Part shown: piece after piece, positions 1-13,430 of the stretch
How the letters are laid out: each line of letters starts with the position of its first letter
Position numbering within the stretch: position 1 is the first letter of the stretch
Assembly (NCBI RefSeq): GCF_031877795.1
Contig: NC_133932.1
Location: 816,001-880,000, forward strand
Source of the DNA: Strix aluco
Taxonomy: Eukaryota; Chordata; Aves; Strigiformes; Strigidae
DNA length: 64,000 nucleotides
Direction of reading: 5' to 3'
The notes under the pieces: generated by a model
The model's input: the letters and a program-made list of their open reading frames with translations, nothing else
Databases searched by the model: none
Told to the model about the DNA's origin: nothing
Program-made: the position numbers and the translations under genes

Positions 1-1363
1 CTCAAGCTACCAATCCGTGGGTGACAACCCAAACATCAGCTAAGGAACACGCTGAAGTAATTTATTAGTGTGAAATGTCCAGAAACATTCAAGGAACACC
101 AAATTCCAGAAAGTAGAGAGATCTGCATGAGGTCTGAAAAAGACTGCAAATATTGTGGCTCTTGCTTTCACCTGCTCTAACCCATATTTCCCCATCCCTT
201 ACTCCTCTCCCCACCAACTCTGACAAGTGGGTGACACTGCCACCTCAATGCTGTCCTGTAGAGACAACAGCCCATCCAGAGGGACAGGAATGCTCTGATC
301 CTACACAGCTGCTCTCTGCCTGGTACAGAGATGCTGACCCTTCCCTCCCAAGTTCCTTCCCTGAGTACGCATTAATTACCTTGTTGAGTCACTGAAGATT
401 CATCTAAGTTTTGAAGTTCTAACACAGAGTTCCCCTTAGCCATCACCAAAGAAGCCTTCAGCAACTTCCCTTCCCTCCTTAGCAGTTTCTGAAATCCCAT
501 TTGTGAAAGCTCAGCCCAATCCAGGAAAAAGGTGGCATGTAAACAGATGAGGAACATGTGTTTACAAATGGGAAAGGGGGCAATGCAGTCAGCAAAATTA
601 GTACAGCTAGGCCTGAGCTGGCATCTGTGGCGACAGAGGAGTGGGAGGGTTGCCAAGGCACGAGAGGGAGCCGACAAGGAAGAAGGAGGTAAAACTCAGA
701 TACTAGATGATCGTTTTATTTCCCAGACCCAGGCAGGCCTGGATTTTGATTTTGTTTCTCTTTGATGCAGCTAATATGGGTTTTTCTGTCTTCTAGTGGG
801 TATTTGTTTAACTCAAAAAGCAGTCATAGGGGAATGATTTCCACTCTGTTCACAACCAGCAGGACCAGAATGGCAGGTGGTCGCAGGACAGGCTGGGAAG
901 CATGGGAAGAATCAAAGACAGCACCTGCCTGGGTGAAATACTGTTTCTGCTTTTTCCATCCATATCAAAACTATTTTTTAAGGGCATGCTCACGGAACAC
1001 AAGCTTTAGTCATTCAAAAAATCAGCCTAAAGCATAATTAATGTGTTTCTGAGGGGCTAATATCAGTACATCCCTCTAAACCTTCCTTAGAAACAAACAT
1101 ATCATTTCCCTCTCTGAGCACACGCAGTGTGAGAGAAGCATGGAATACACTATTTTCAGATACATAGAGCAGTATAGCTGGCCCTAAAGGAGTGCTTACT
1201 CGGTGACTGTTTAACATCTGACTGCAGCATACAACTTTACAGACTGTGGTTTCTACTTAGACAATGGCCAGATAAGCTATATACCACATAGCAAGACCTA
1301 GCACTTGCTCCATAGCATTTTTCCTCTCTCGATATTAGAGAGCTCCTGGAAAGGGAGTAATGT
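1..1363. other. Non-coding AT-rich DNA, no feature seen
   Basis: Only short open frames occur here, overlapping on both strands, and none is bounded by convincing splice sites. I see no recognisable repeat family, tandem array or CpG cluster. It reads as ordinary intergenic or intronic vertebrate DNA. Confidence 0.6.
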
Positions 1364-1510
1364 CACAACCCCACTTTACAGCGAGGATAAATGAGGCAGA
1401 GATAAGCTGAGCTATTGACACACCTAAAATCAAAGAGCAAGCCAGGAGTAAGCAGTAGGACCCAGATCTCCTGACTCCCAGGCTGCACCCTCCCACACTT
1501 CCTTTGGCAT
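1364..1510 (-). repeat. MIR-like SINE remnant
   Basis: The plus strand reads as the reverse complement of the MIR core. A stretch like 'ccactttacagcgaggataa' is followed by 'atgaggcagagataag', a degraded 'gagcaagccaggagtaagca' section and then 'acccagatctcctgactccc'. These match, in order, the familiar complement of MIR (acagatgaggaaactgaggc, then agtggcagagccgggat, then gaacccaggtct). MIR-type SINEs are ancient amniote elements, and bird genomes keep few, diverged copies. Ends are approximate. Assignment is from remembered consensus, not alignment. Confidence 0.6.
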
Positions 1511-4029
1511 CTTAAATCTGCTAACTTCCCTACATATGTTGCCAAGCACCACTCAAAGTTTGTAAGCTTTTGATGGGTTAATTAGCACCAAAGCATTTTT
1601 TCTTCTGTGGTCTAGACATAGAAATATCCAGATTTTGTTTCCCTTGAAAGGCAGCCCATCCTGGAAACTGTACTCGATCACCCATTTCCATGTTTTTCTA
1701 GGGCCAGATGGGGCTAAACATGATTTGAAGATTTTTTTTCCTTTCCTTTCTTTAATGTTTCTTTTCCTTTCTTTCACTGACTAGCAGCTTGTTTGTTTTC
1801 GTTTGAGGATGACGCCAACTATAAAATAAAAAATGCAATTTCCAAGGTGGAGAAATTAGAGAATGATGGATTTGCTGTTGCCAAGAAGAAATAATAATTC
1901 CTGGACCTAACAAATAAGTCTGAAAATAAAGAAGGGATTATTAAATGTTATATAATTTCAATAGTATAAAAGCAGAGAGAACTTTCAAGAGACTGCTCTC
2001 ATTTTTTTTTTAACACTCTGGAGACCATGAAGCGTATTGTTCACTTAGTCATGTAGCTGCAAATATGTGGTTCTTCCTACTCCACTTGAATTACCCCAGA
2101 TATCTCTGGTATAACAAAACAGGGTCTCCCTTTCACCCTTTTCTCCTGTGTATACATGATTACAGGCAAATACTGTATTATAGGCCTGGGCCTCAGTCAG
2201 ACACTATGGAATTAGATTTGAATTTTCCCAGAGGGTAGGGGCTTCATGTTTGGTGTTTTTTGCCTCTAAATTGAGTGGTCCAAATCCACATACTTCAAAA
2301 TCTGGCTAAGTACCAACTCCAATCTAATTCTCAATTTTAATGTCCCTGCTATTCTATTTATTTCCTAGTATTTTTTACTTTAAATTGCAAATACAATTTT
2401 GAAACACATTCCTGAAGTAGTTTTGCTAGTGTACATACAATAAATACATAACAGTAAAGTGGCATTCATTTGGGATTAGCTGTGCAATTCTCTCCTGGTG
2501 TTCCCATTAGATAAAATGTTCCACGTCTGTACTTACAAACTGCGTATGCCACACCACACAGCTTCATATTCTCTTATTCCTACATTACAAGTCACCAGCT
2601 GCTATAAACTGCTGTACTCCACTAGTTTCATTTCTTTTAGTTACAGACACGCTGCTGAATACATCCTACCCACCTAAGCAGTCATTTGGCCAGTACTCAG
2701 GAAAGCACTGGCCATCTGAATGTCAAAGATGGTCGATCCAGCCAATAGCGTACAGCAGAAGCGTGTTGGGTTTTTTTAATCAGCTATGCATTTGTTGACA
2801 CAAACTATGGATTTATTAATAAGATTTTATCTTTTTAGGTCAAATCTGGGTTACTGCATAAAACAACCACCTCATGTACTGCCAGAAACAAATTACTTTC
2901 ATGCACTACAATATGAATGTACAATATTAGGATTCACTCCATACACTAATGCACTGGGCACTGCACTCATTTACTGGAGATAAACACTGCATTGTTTCTA
3001 TGGAAATCAATTTTATGAATGCTGACATACAGTAGTGACATTTACATTCTTGATCAGGACTTGAAAGGCCTGCTTCAGTGGTAAAGCAAGTGTCAACGTG
3101 ATAAATTTTTACAAAAACACACTATTAGACCCCTAAAATAGTAGGATAAATGATCAGAAATGTAGTTAATTTTAGCCACATTCAGAACACTCCTTCCTGA
3201 TCTGCCAAGGCTAAATTCCAGTTCTCTGCTAGTCACTGCCACGACTACAGTGGTGTAAAACTGTAGTAATGAAGTGTCAAATCAAGCCAAAGGGTTTACT
3301 CAGTAATGAAAATCATGTAATTTTATGGTTCTGCATCCTGATCTCATTTGTAAGGACACCCTGCAACCCCTTCCCTTCCAGTTCCTCTCAAGACAGACTC
3401 CCAGCCTGTTCTATCAAAAAATAACTAACAACGTAAAGGTCAAAGACACCTGGAAATGGCAGGTATTTCAGATGATAACATTTTCCATGTCTTTGACTTT
3501 TATCAGCATGATCTTGGCATGATGTGAGCCAAAAAACCTGGATTATAATTTGGTTTTTCAGATGGCTTGATGTTGATGATTTCACCTGTCTTTGCACATT
3601 CCAGTCATCTTTTCCCCTCCTAACTTCTGTTTCATTTACTGAGATTGCATTTCTGTAGGCAGGACCACATGGCACTTGGCATACTGGGCTCCAATCTCAT
3701 GTGTAAATTTTAGCTGCTGGATTGGTACGAACTACATTAAGGCTTTACCTACAGGTTCACTTTCCTACCCTATTTAAGCTGGTGTGGTTTTTTATATTCT
3801 AGTTCAGAGGTGTTGTTCTATAGATATCTGAACAGCACCTTCTGACTGTGGGTAACTAACATGCAATAATAAAAGAATAACTTGCATTACATACATCTGT
3901 AGAGTGTTATAAACATTAATTCTCCACAGGAAAACAAGTATTTGCATTTCTACTAGGATTTCCATTTCATGGTAAAAAAAAAATATCACAAAAGTTAGTG
4001 TGTTTCACGGGTAGCTGCAGAGGAATATT
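1511..4029. other. Non-coding AT-rich DNA, no feature seen
   Basis: AT-rich sequence with homopolymer T runs near 1730-1790. Small open frames are scattered on both strands, and none has supporting splice structure or recognisable homology. I see no intact repeat. Confidence 0.55.
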
Positions 4030-4480
4030 CTGACTCCAGTATTAGTACCACGTCAGGCCCCAAGGAAGGGTGCAGTCCTACAGCATCCAAACACGAGCAG
4101 AACAGGTCTGGGGATGGTAGTCAGGTTCTGTCAAGATCCCAGGAGGCCAGACAAGTCCATGGCGATGAGGCGGGTCTGAGGTCAATCCAGGATGTCAAGT
4201 CTTCAGGTTTGGATGAGCAGGACACATGGTCAGGCATGGGCATAGCTGCAGCGCAGCTCAGACAGGAACCAAGGGCAAAACCTTAGTTTAAAAGCAGTTC
4301 CTGAAGAAAGCGCGCAAGACCTTATCAAGGCTTCTCTTTGATTCAAGGCCAGCTGTGGATGCTGCACTAGCAAAGTGCACAGATCCTGAGCCCAGGCAGC
4401 CAAACCCAAAGAAAAGAGGAAGACGTGCTTAGGGCCCTGACAAAATCTGCCTATTGCCACCCTAGGGATAATGCTGGTGC
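4030..4480. repeat. GC-richer patch, possible decayed dispersed repeat
   Basis: This block is visibly richer in G, C and CpG (for example gcgatgaggcgggtctgagg and gaagaaagcgcgcaagacct) than the AT-rich flanks. It carries loosely repeated wording of the type 'gtcaggt', 'gtcaagat', 'aagtcc' and 'gtcaagtc'. A 76-codon open frame on the minus strand (4230-4460) has no domain I recognise. The composition step suggests an inserted repeat such as an old LTR or SINE, but I cannot name a family and see no clear terminal repeats. Confidence 0.3.
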
Positions 4481-7400
4481 TTGTTCAGGGCTGGTCTGGG
4501 AAGAAAACATGTGACCCATGTCAAACTGCCAAAGTGAGTGCTGAAGAGCAGGACATCCTACTCCTGCAGAAACTGGGTGATCGGAGATTTAGGAGAAGCA
4601 CATGCTGCCTTGTATATCCCATCTCCTCCTTCACCATCCTCAGAAGCCTGTCAACCTTTCAGGGCTTTGGCACAGGCAAAATAAGCAGCAAGTAAATGGA
4701 ATTTGCTCTCCTAAGTATTTTTCTTATGTCTAGGGCCAGGTCTGCAGAGTTTCTCTTCATTCACTAGTCCATTCCCTGAAGTCATTCCTCAGGACTCCAA
4801 ACTTAGCACCCATCTTCTGGTTCAGAAAGACATAGTTTCGTTCCTTTAGATCTTCTTTCCTTATTCCTGGCTCCTTGACTAGCCACAGATTTTATTTTTT
4901 TTTCCTTCATCTCAGCTCTGTATCTGAATATCATTCAGATTTGTGTCCTTGTTCAGCTCCCTACCTACTCCCATCTCCTGTCACAGGCCCCACTTTAAGT
5001 GTCTTTTTTCCCCTTCATCTCCATTAGCCTTATTCAGTCTCTTTTTGCCAGCAATCCCAGTTCATATGTCAAAGGACATCTTACTACCAGATCTGCCTCT
5101 TCATTCCCAGCAGTTCTATGTTCCAGCCTCCTCCACCAGTGCTAGTTTGTCCCTTTGTATTTCACATAACTGTGAGATATTTGGTCTCTGACCACTTCCC
5201 TGTTTCTGCCCTTGTCTGAGTCTCAAGCTCAACCAGCTCTGTTCTCTGCCCTGCTTTTCTTCCCCTCTATGCTCTGAATCTTTTCCTCTTGTCCCCATAT
5301 GGGTTCAACTCTTCATTTTCCTTGCCCTTACCTCGATCAGACATAGCACACATCTGCAGTTGCAAAGAAAGTCTTGCCAAACCCCAAGGTGCAAAATGGC
5401 CTGTACAGAGATAGATTTTGGGAATATTAAACTGTTGTATTTAAGTAGGTCTTTTCCAAGCCCATGCAAAATGTGCTTTCTTGGAGGCTTATAACTTGAC
5501 CACATGTGCTCAGTGTTGAGTGGAACAACAGCAGTTACATTACTGACATGAAGCTTCTCCTCTGCTTTCAGCCTCATCACCCCAGAAAATGCTACATCTG
5601 TGCCTTAAGGCACAGGAGTTCTAGAGCTTTTCAAGGAAAAGTTTGCCACAGCTTTTTAGACATGGTCAGAACCAACATATTTTCCTCTAGTCTTATTTTT
5701 GGAAATGGCTGAACTGAGTTTTCCAAAATAATCAGCCTTGGGCAGACACCTGACATGGAAATTTTCATCCCAAACCATGTAAGTTTGACAAAGTTATAGA
5801 GTAAGGAAAAGCAAGGTCTTATTATGGGAAGAGTGGGGGCAGACAGACAGTGCTACCAACCATACCTGTGATACTGACATGTTATAGTTGACATCATTAA
5901 TACCTATCTTACACAGGTTATCAAGTAATTTCCATGATAATCCCTTAAATTCATAAAATGTTAGTCTTTTTGGCCAAAGTCTTCCATGCTTGGTATTTGA
6001 CCAAACGCATTTTTTTTTTTTAAACATTTGAAAAAAAACAAAACAAAAAATCTGCTGAGACACTTCTGAGTTATGTGTGTGAGAAAGAAATGTACTGAAC
6101 ATTTTGCCCATTGTTAGAAAGTTTTTCCAGGACAACTATTCAAGGATGGCTAAACAACAGAACATGGAACTTGGCATTTGAGTAGCCTGTAACACACAGT
6201 ACTTGTCTGGATAAACTGGGAAGGAGGGGGAGCAGAGGGAGGGAAGATCACCACATATGGGTTGTCCCCCCAAAACCTGAACACTAAGGTGAGGGAATCT
6301 TCTGGAGTTTCAGAACTTCTCACTGTGTGTGAATCCACATTTGCTTCCCCTCTGCCACTAAGTGAGAATGCACTCTCACCATGGGTTGCTCTTCTGAGCT
6401 CCAGCTGAAGTTCCACTGCTAAGCAGGATCCTGGATCCTGGATTTATAAATGGGTGATGATTACAAATCACTGTAGGTTGCTGTCCCTGAGGTGATGATT
6501 GTATCTGGAGAACAGACTCACAGACACCCCCTCAATCAGCCACTGACAGTATTATCTATACACAAATGAACCAGTGCCTCACTCTCTGCTTGGCTTGATG
6601 TGAGCACTGTGGGACCTTAACCATTCCTTCAAACTGGTGTCTTTGTCTTACTTTCTAACTATTTGTGGGTTTCTTAGGCCAATGTTACTGCTCTTCCTTT
6701 ATCTTTAAATCTTGCCCCTGAACCTTCTTTGGAGCTGCCCGTTTTACATAAACTAAAACCAAGTCTTCTCAAATCTCTACTATTTTACCCCCTTTGGGCT
6801 GGCACCTCTTGCTGCCCCAATGTTATTTCAAACATGATCTGATGCCATTTTGAAGCATGAAATTGGGATTGCTAAACCTGTGGTATTGTTTCATCTCCAG
6901 TGAGAACAAAAATACCAGATAACTCAATGCCATTTCTCTCAGTTCTGTGAAAAAAATCACACTGCCTGCATCTTCAGTGTTTTTCCTCCGTTCTCTTAGC
7001 TAGCAGGTATTGTCTAATAAGTTGCTTTTTGTTCAGTCCAGAATAAATGTTGAGGAAGGGTACAAAACACAGTGGAAGAGGAATCTAGAGGACCAAGCCA
7101 TATTCACATGGCTAGGACTAGCTATAGCATAGCTTGGGCATTATTCTCTCAGTGAGGTGATAATACAGTTTTGGTTTATCACCAAATATACAATTCAAGA
7201 AATAGTGAGGTAAAAATGATGGACCCTGTGGTGCGGGGAGACCTAAACAGCCCATTTCCCGCTCTGCAACTGTTCCTCCTTTCTTTTTCCTCCACAGTGT
7301 ACAACATATGCCTTTACTTGTGTTCAGCCCTATGCAAAATCCTTGATTTTGCAGCATATATGCAGATGAAACAAATCTGCAAGGAAAATTGCCTAGAGAG

Positions 7401-8183
7401 AGAGACCTATAATGCTTTTTTAGGTAGCAGTCACTCTGCCTGGCAGGTACAGCCTGTTCTACCTAGCATTTGCCACCACCTAGCTCTTAAGGGCCACAGT
7501 CCACCATAACTCATTTGAGTGGAATTGAGCACTTTTTTCTAGTTCTAGGAAAGTCAGAGATGCAGGAGATTCAGATTGTGACACTTCATAGATATAAGGT
7601 TAATTTTTCATCAGTTTGGTTTGGGTTTATTTCAGAAATAATTTTTCTCTACCTCAGCATCCTGTGCAACTGACTTTGCACCTGCAAAAGCAGCCAGCAT
7701 TTCAGTAGACTACCCAGAACAGTCTGTGGAGAACTGTCCGAGAACATGTTTTCTGAATAGGTTCAGTGTGACCGAAGAGTAATTTAGCATGAGTTTGGGG
7801 CATGACTGGTAATGCCTGACCATACACACTTACACATTATCTACATCACACAGCAGATGAAACAACTGTCACTGATGTGTAAGAGTGCATATCTGGTTAA
7901 AGAGCTATCCTCCGCCTCGGGAGGCAAGGTTCTAGGCTACAGAAATGGGACAAGTTTGGGATAAGCCCCCCAGCTGACTGGAAGTTCTTTGTGCACTGTG
8001 TATAACAATAAATCCTCTATGCTACACCATATCACACCACTTTGCATTCTCTGTGCTCTCCAAGTTTTCTGTGCTGCATACATACATATGTTACAGCACC
8101 AGGTGGATTTATCATAGATAACTGTAGTCACTTAAGTCGCTTAGGCGTCTAGCCTTGGCTCATTGTATAGGCTTCCTCTGTAG
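4481..8183. other. Non-coding DNA, no strong feature
   Basis: Pyrimidine-rich stretches (about 4860-5310) and AT-rich stretches alternate. Open frames up to 113 codons occur on the minus strand (5794-6135) but lack plausible domains. A short tandem 'ggatcct' duplication sits near 6426-6440. No RNA gene, CpG island or clear transposon is seen. Confidence 0.5.
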
Positions 8184-8243
8184 TCAATGAAGGGAGACAG
8201 ACACCTCAGGGAATTTCACCAGATTCCAGCATAGATGTCAAAG
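8184..8243 (+). CDS. Candidate internal exon, product unknown
   Basis: A pyrimidine-rich acceptor (gcttcctctgtag) is followed by 60 bases and a consensus donor, CAAAG|GTAAGTA. One frame is fully open: two bases, 19 codons beginning NEGRQTPQGI and ending SSIDVK, then one base. The other two frames hit stops. I recognise no family. The block also resembles wording seen in old interspersed repeats (gtagtcaatgaaggg), so a decayed repeat carrying fortuitous splice motifs is a real alternative. No companion exon in matching phase was identified. Confidence 0.22.
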
Positions 8244-8974
8244 GTAAGTAGAATAATTGCCTTCTGGAACTGTTGATCTTCTGCTGACCACATGAAAAGC
8301 CTATATAAGGAGCTAGACCAATTGTCTATATTGTAAGACAGCTCATATTACTGAAACAAATGCTCCCCAGCATGTTGGCATATATATACACACCCTATAG
8401 AAACCTTCTTGATCTATTTTCACTTAAATCCTGTACCCCGACGGTCAGAATACATCCAGCTTTCTAATACATTCTGAAAGACAACCATCAGCCAATGATT
8501 TCTTTTTCCAGGAACATCTTTACTGTAGCTTAGAGTGGAATCAGACTAACAGTGAGCAGTAAGTGGCAGAAATATATTTATTTTGGCTCCCAAATATGAA
8601 ATTTAGCTCATTCAGCATTAGAGATGTTGGCAGAAGAAATGGCATAGTGAAAGCTTTGATTTTTAAAGAGTGTCTGCCCCACCTGACACAATGGAAAATA
8701 TCAAGAACGCTGCAAAGTTCAGAAATGATTTAACAGAATCTGAGCTGTGAATGTATGTAGTACCTTTAAAATGACCGAGGTTGATAGAGAACACTATAGA
8801 GTAACTACAATCAATCGCTTTTGCATGAAAAAATATATTGTCGATATATAGGATAGTACCTATGTGTCTGCCAGCGTAGTTCTCAAATTCACGGAGGCTT
8901 TTGCTGAAGATACGGTTACACTAAGTATTTGTTTCTTACATCTTACCTAGCAAATACCAAAACAATATGAATAC

Positions 8975-9075
8975 TCCCTATGAGACAAGCTCCCACTTAG
9001 AGTTGAATAATTCAGACACAAGTTGAAGATTCTGCCATGGTCACACAGCCAGCAGTCAAAGTCAGGTGTTCTCAA
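8975..9075 (-). repeat. MIR-like SINE remnant
   Basis: The plus strand contains 'tgccatggtcacacagccag' followed by 'cagtcaaagtcaggtgttct'. This resembles the complement of the MIR core (aaggtcacacagctagtaag, then the gaacccaggt region). Only about 100 bases are recognisable and the ends are uncertain. Confidence 0.42.
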
Positions 9076-12000
9076 TTTCATGGCTGTGCATCTTGCAGGG
9101 AGCCCTCTCCCCTTCTCTGCAGTGTTCCTCTCAATGCCATTCATATGCTTGGTTCAAAATCTCATGGTATTTTTGTCCCTGCTACCATCACCCCTCACTA
9201 CACACTCTACATGCCCCCTTCTAGCCGCAGCACCTTCACTTTGCCTTCTGGACCCTTCCCAGACCTTCACTGCAACTTCCTTCTCCCTTCCATACACAGA
9301 GGCTGCTTGTGGCAGCTCTGTCCCTTCCCTGGGCTGAGCAGGTGGAGGAGTGCTCCCTTCCTGAGATTGCCTCCAGATCACTGTGGAGGGCTCAAGGTTT
9401 CTTACTGTGCTCAGCCTCACTTGCAGAAGACCTTCAGTTCTTTGGCATCCGGAATACCACCAGTCATGAACCTCTGCCATCATAAACTGTGAAGACCCTG
9501 GAGATTTCTTTTGCCTTTGATGAGTTTCTTCCTATCTTTTAAGAAATATAAACCACCCTGCTTATAATGACATAAAGACATTTTTTCAAATGTTTGCCTT
9601 TGAAACACATCAAGCTTCTGCTGGGTAGCAGACCATGTTTTTAAAAGTACGATACTACTCTCAGCAGTATTTTGGACAACAGTATACCTGGTACATATTG
9701 TAGTATTTTATCATCCTGTTTCAGGAATAGAGACTGCGCCATTTTTGGAAAATCACAATATAATAGGTAATTGCTTAGTGGAAGAACAAAAAACATTTTC
9801 CAATTCCTTACCTATCAACTGACTTCTACAGCTGATCACACAAAACTAGATCGGGCTCCAGGAATAGAAGGTATATTACTGAAGCAGCAGAGGATCAAAT
9901 AAGCTGGACTCTGGGACAGCTGAATGGCTTAAAGAGCATCTTTAAAGTCCTAAGTTGATAACAGACAATTTTTTTTTTTTTTGTCAGATGTTTTCATTAA
10001 ATAGGAGCTGCACTGCAAGCTCTGCTGGGCAGTGGGGATGCAGGAAGCACAGCTTGTGTAACAAGGAGCAGGAGCAGCACATGTTTTGTATTCAGCCCTT
10101 TGCCTGACTCAACAACAGTGTTGAATGGCCCTGCTGGGAGCCACATCCAGAACTTTTTGGCCAGGAGGTATAGTTAGCAGAGTGCCAAGGTCTGCAAAGG
10201 TAAAGTAAGAGGGAACAGAGGGGGCTCTCGGAGACCTGAGAGCTTGCAGAGAAATATTCTGTAAAGGGAGAGGGTGCATCAGTCTCTTCCAAAGAACTGT
10301 ACCAAGTGCTCAGGCTGAGGAAGGTTCAGAGAAGTAATGTAAACAGAGCAGTGAAACTCTTTTGCAGATGGAAAATTAAGCTAATATCTCTCACTTTGGA
10401 TCAAACCACATCCTATTTTCAGGATCGTTGAGCCTAGCCACATTAGGCATGCATCTGGCCTACTGTGCTTTTCTGAGCCCAGCAGTACCGTAACAGACAT
10501 ACAGTTTAGCTCACAGAAGCTGTTACATTCCAGTTTTCTACTATTAGGAACTGAAAGAATTAGCAGGACAGGATAGCCCAAAGTGACCAGAGAGGACTCA
10601 AATCCACAAAATCCCTTTAAGTCTCAAACAGGCTTGACCTTTAATCCCTTAGATACTTTAATTCCTATGCTCAGCCTGAAAGATACCAGGGAGGTAGATC
10701 ACAGACTAAGCAATTGCAAACTGTTTCTACACAAGTATTTACGCTTTCCCCACTTTGATTTATTTTTGAGAGTGAATGCCAGTAATACCCCATTTGCTTT
10801 CTTCATTTACTTTTTTGACTCAAAGCAAAGAACAAGCCTCTGTAACAGATTTGCGGCTGCCCACGCTCATGCCCGCATCCTATGTACTGACTTACCGTGT
10901 TGTTTACTACATACAGATACTGAACTAACATAATGGCAGGACAGTCAGGCTGGAAAATGAAGGTGGAGCTAGATTGACACTCCTCACCATACACCTGAGC
11001 ATAGGGCAAGAACCTTTTTTTCTTTTTTTTTAACAGAACCTGAAATAGAGAAACTGGACGTTTTTTTCTAAGAGATAAGCAGTCCTTGCAGGGAAAGCAG
11101 GAATCCAGGGATTCAAAAACTTTCCAAGAAGTACACTTGAGAGAAAGTCTTGAGACTGAGAAATCAGACTCTTCTATGTGAGAAATTAGGGAAAGGTTGA
11201 CCTGTTAGGAAGCCTGAGAAAAGTCAGGCCCTTGGAAAGGTGAACTAGGTACAAACCCGGTGTAATTTTAATAACCTGTTTCTCTAATGTTATGCTTTGG
11301 CCCTGTTGTTAGAATTAAATGGCAGTTTAAACAGACTGGCCTCTTTATTCACACTCAGTCACAAATTTGCTAGTCCAAGAGAAGAACAACAGTTGCCAGA
11401 AACACCTGAAAGCCGTTCTGTGAGAAAACTCAAAAAAGATGAAGGCCTGAGGCCCTGTACATGCCTAGGGGTGTATTCACAGAGATACAGAAAGGAACAG
11501 CAATGCCCCATCTCCTTGAACTTACTAAGCTTTTCATACTCTATAAGAGCAGAGTAAACTGATGGCAAACTAGGTAGGAAGCACAGGAGAGTGGCTCCTT
11601 CATCAACAAGCCTTTTGTTACATGATCAAACTACTACTTCCAAGAAGTAAGAAGAACTAATGGGGAAATGTGTATTTAAACACTCAGATACTTAAAGCCC
11701 TCCTCCTGTTACCCTACAAACTGTCCTCACAGGTCACTGTTGCTTGCATGAGTGAACTGTGCTCATCCTACTGAACTACCAACTTTTCCTGTCTCACATC
11801 AGACAAGGCCCTCCACGATTTAGGACTGCAGCTTTTTGTCTGATTGTTATTGTCCTAGTATAAATGCCCATGTGTGCAAACATACAAACACGTACCCGCA
11901 AACAGCAGTCACTGCTGTTAAATTTTGCAAAATGGACTCTAGTGTCTCGCTGAAGCTCCCTGCTTACTGCATTCAGTGACCCACAATTAAACATAATCAC

Positions 12001-13339
12001 TCAGAGTGTGCAAACACAGCCCATGCTATGCAAATTATGTGAACTATTTACTTTCTCGTACACTGCTGACAGTACCAGAGAGGCTGTGCACACAAACCAA
12101 TGTTCCTAGTGTGACGCAGTAACGCTTGCTAAGTCTCCAGCAGTGGGTTTGCTCCTGTATTGTAAATGCTAAAAATTTAGTAAACAGCTTTGATGCTGCA
12201 TGTGATACAACGTAACTTGAGTCCTTTCAGAGCAGTGTTAGCTCTAAATGATAACAGAAGTGAAAGGCAGTGAAAAGTTAGGGGTTTTTTTTCCACTATG
12301 CCTTTGATAAACACAAGCTAAAGCTCTGTTGAATAAAATGGAGCTAATGTTTTTGTGTTTCAAAGTGGAATCACAATTGAAAAGGTTTCTACGGAAATGA
12401 AGGAAAGAGGCCAGAAGAAAATTGTGTTTTCTTTTTTCCTTCAAATGGACAAGTTTTGAAGTGGTTATATAATATTTAAGTTACTGAATACGGAACGTTA
12501 CTCTGTTCAAGAATAAATGATTCACATATGCAGAATGATTCAGCCAAATTTACATTCTGTGAATAAATGTTTATTTATGAAATTACACATGCAGCACAAC
12601 CAAAATGAAGCAGGGACAGGCTATGACAGCTCTCCTAGGATACATATGATACCAAATCTTTCATGGAGCTACTAAACTGGCATATACATATTCAATACAT
12701 AGCTAAATTCACAAGAAGCAGACTGACAGACCAGAAACATGTTTCTCACTACAGTGTTCCTGCTTCATCTTTTGCAGGCCATGGACCTGGCGGTAGACCT
12801 GCAGAGATGGTATACTAAGAAAGATTTTTTGAGACGTGAGGGAGATAGCAGAAGGAAAATAAAGAAATAGGATGAATGTTCAAGAGAGTCACCTTCTAGC
12901 TCAGCAGTCTGCAATCTGCGGGGTCTGAGAGGGCAGCGTTCTAATTCAGACCAGAAGGAAAAGCAATGATTAACAACTTTAATAATGTCAATACAAGTGG
13001 AACCTACATAAAAACTTTCAAAAGCATGGCTTTCTAAGCTGCTGGAAAGGTTGAATAAGTTTCTCAGTGTGAAAGCTCCAAAAAAAATTTCTTCAAATTT
13101 GGCTTGCATGTGTATTTCTTTGAAACTTGAGGACAGAGCCACATATGAAAAATACATGGACTGTACTGAAATTTAATGCACTTGAACTTTCCGTTATATA
13201 ATGCGTTAACTTAAAATTTACCACAGTGTCTTCCTTAGGCATCTTCATACAGTCAACAAATAAAAGGGCTAATAAGCAAAGGAAGAGTTTTATGTTAAAC
13301 AAACTGTTATTATCTTTCAATCACTTCTTTTTTTCTTTC
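9076..13339. other. Non-coding DNA with a pyrimidine-rich stretch
   Basis: Positions about 9100-9430 are C- and T-rich and carry overlapping open frames of 151 and 104 codons on plus and 109 codons on minus. Overlap on both strands plus biased composition points to chance openness. The remainder is AT-rich with scattered homopolymers (for example a T run near 9968). I see no named repeat or supported exon. Confidence 0.5.
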
Positions 13340-13430
13340 CATTTTCAGGTAAGAAAGCAGAGACTGACAAAGTAATTTGCCTGGAGGTAAAGAAACAGCT
13401 GAGATATGGGGGTTAAAACTCTGCTTGTGG
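13340..13430 (-). repeat. Possible MIR/L2-like remnant
   Basis: The wording 'attttcaggtaagaaagcag' followed by 'agactgacaaagtaatttgc' resembles the complement of the MIR segment 'attttacagatgaggaaact' then 'gaggctcagagaagttaagt'. The similarity is weak. The 'caggtaag' inside it looks like a splice donor but is probably part of the repeat. Confidence 0.33.

Noticed and set aside
5346..5380. 22-base microexon on minus with acceptor ttgcaactgcag and donor TCGAG|GTAAGG
   Set aside because: Splice motifs look good, but a 22-base block cannot be supported without transcripts and no neighbouring exon was found.
9037..9492. 151-codon plus-strand open frame
   Set aside because: It overlaps a 104-codon frame on plus and a 109-codon frame on minus in a pyrimidine-rich stretch. 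No domain, no start context and no splice support.
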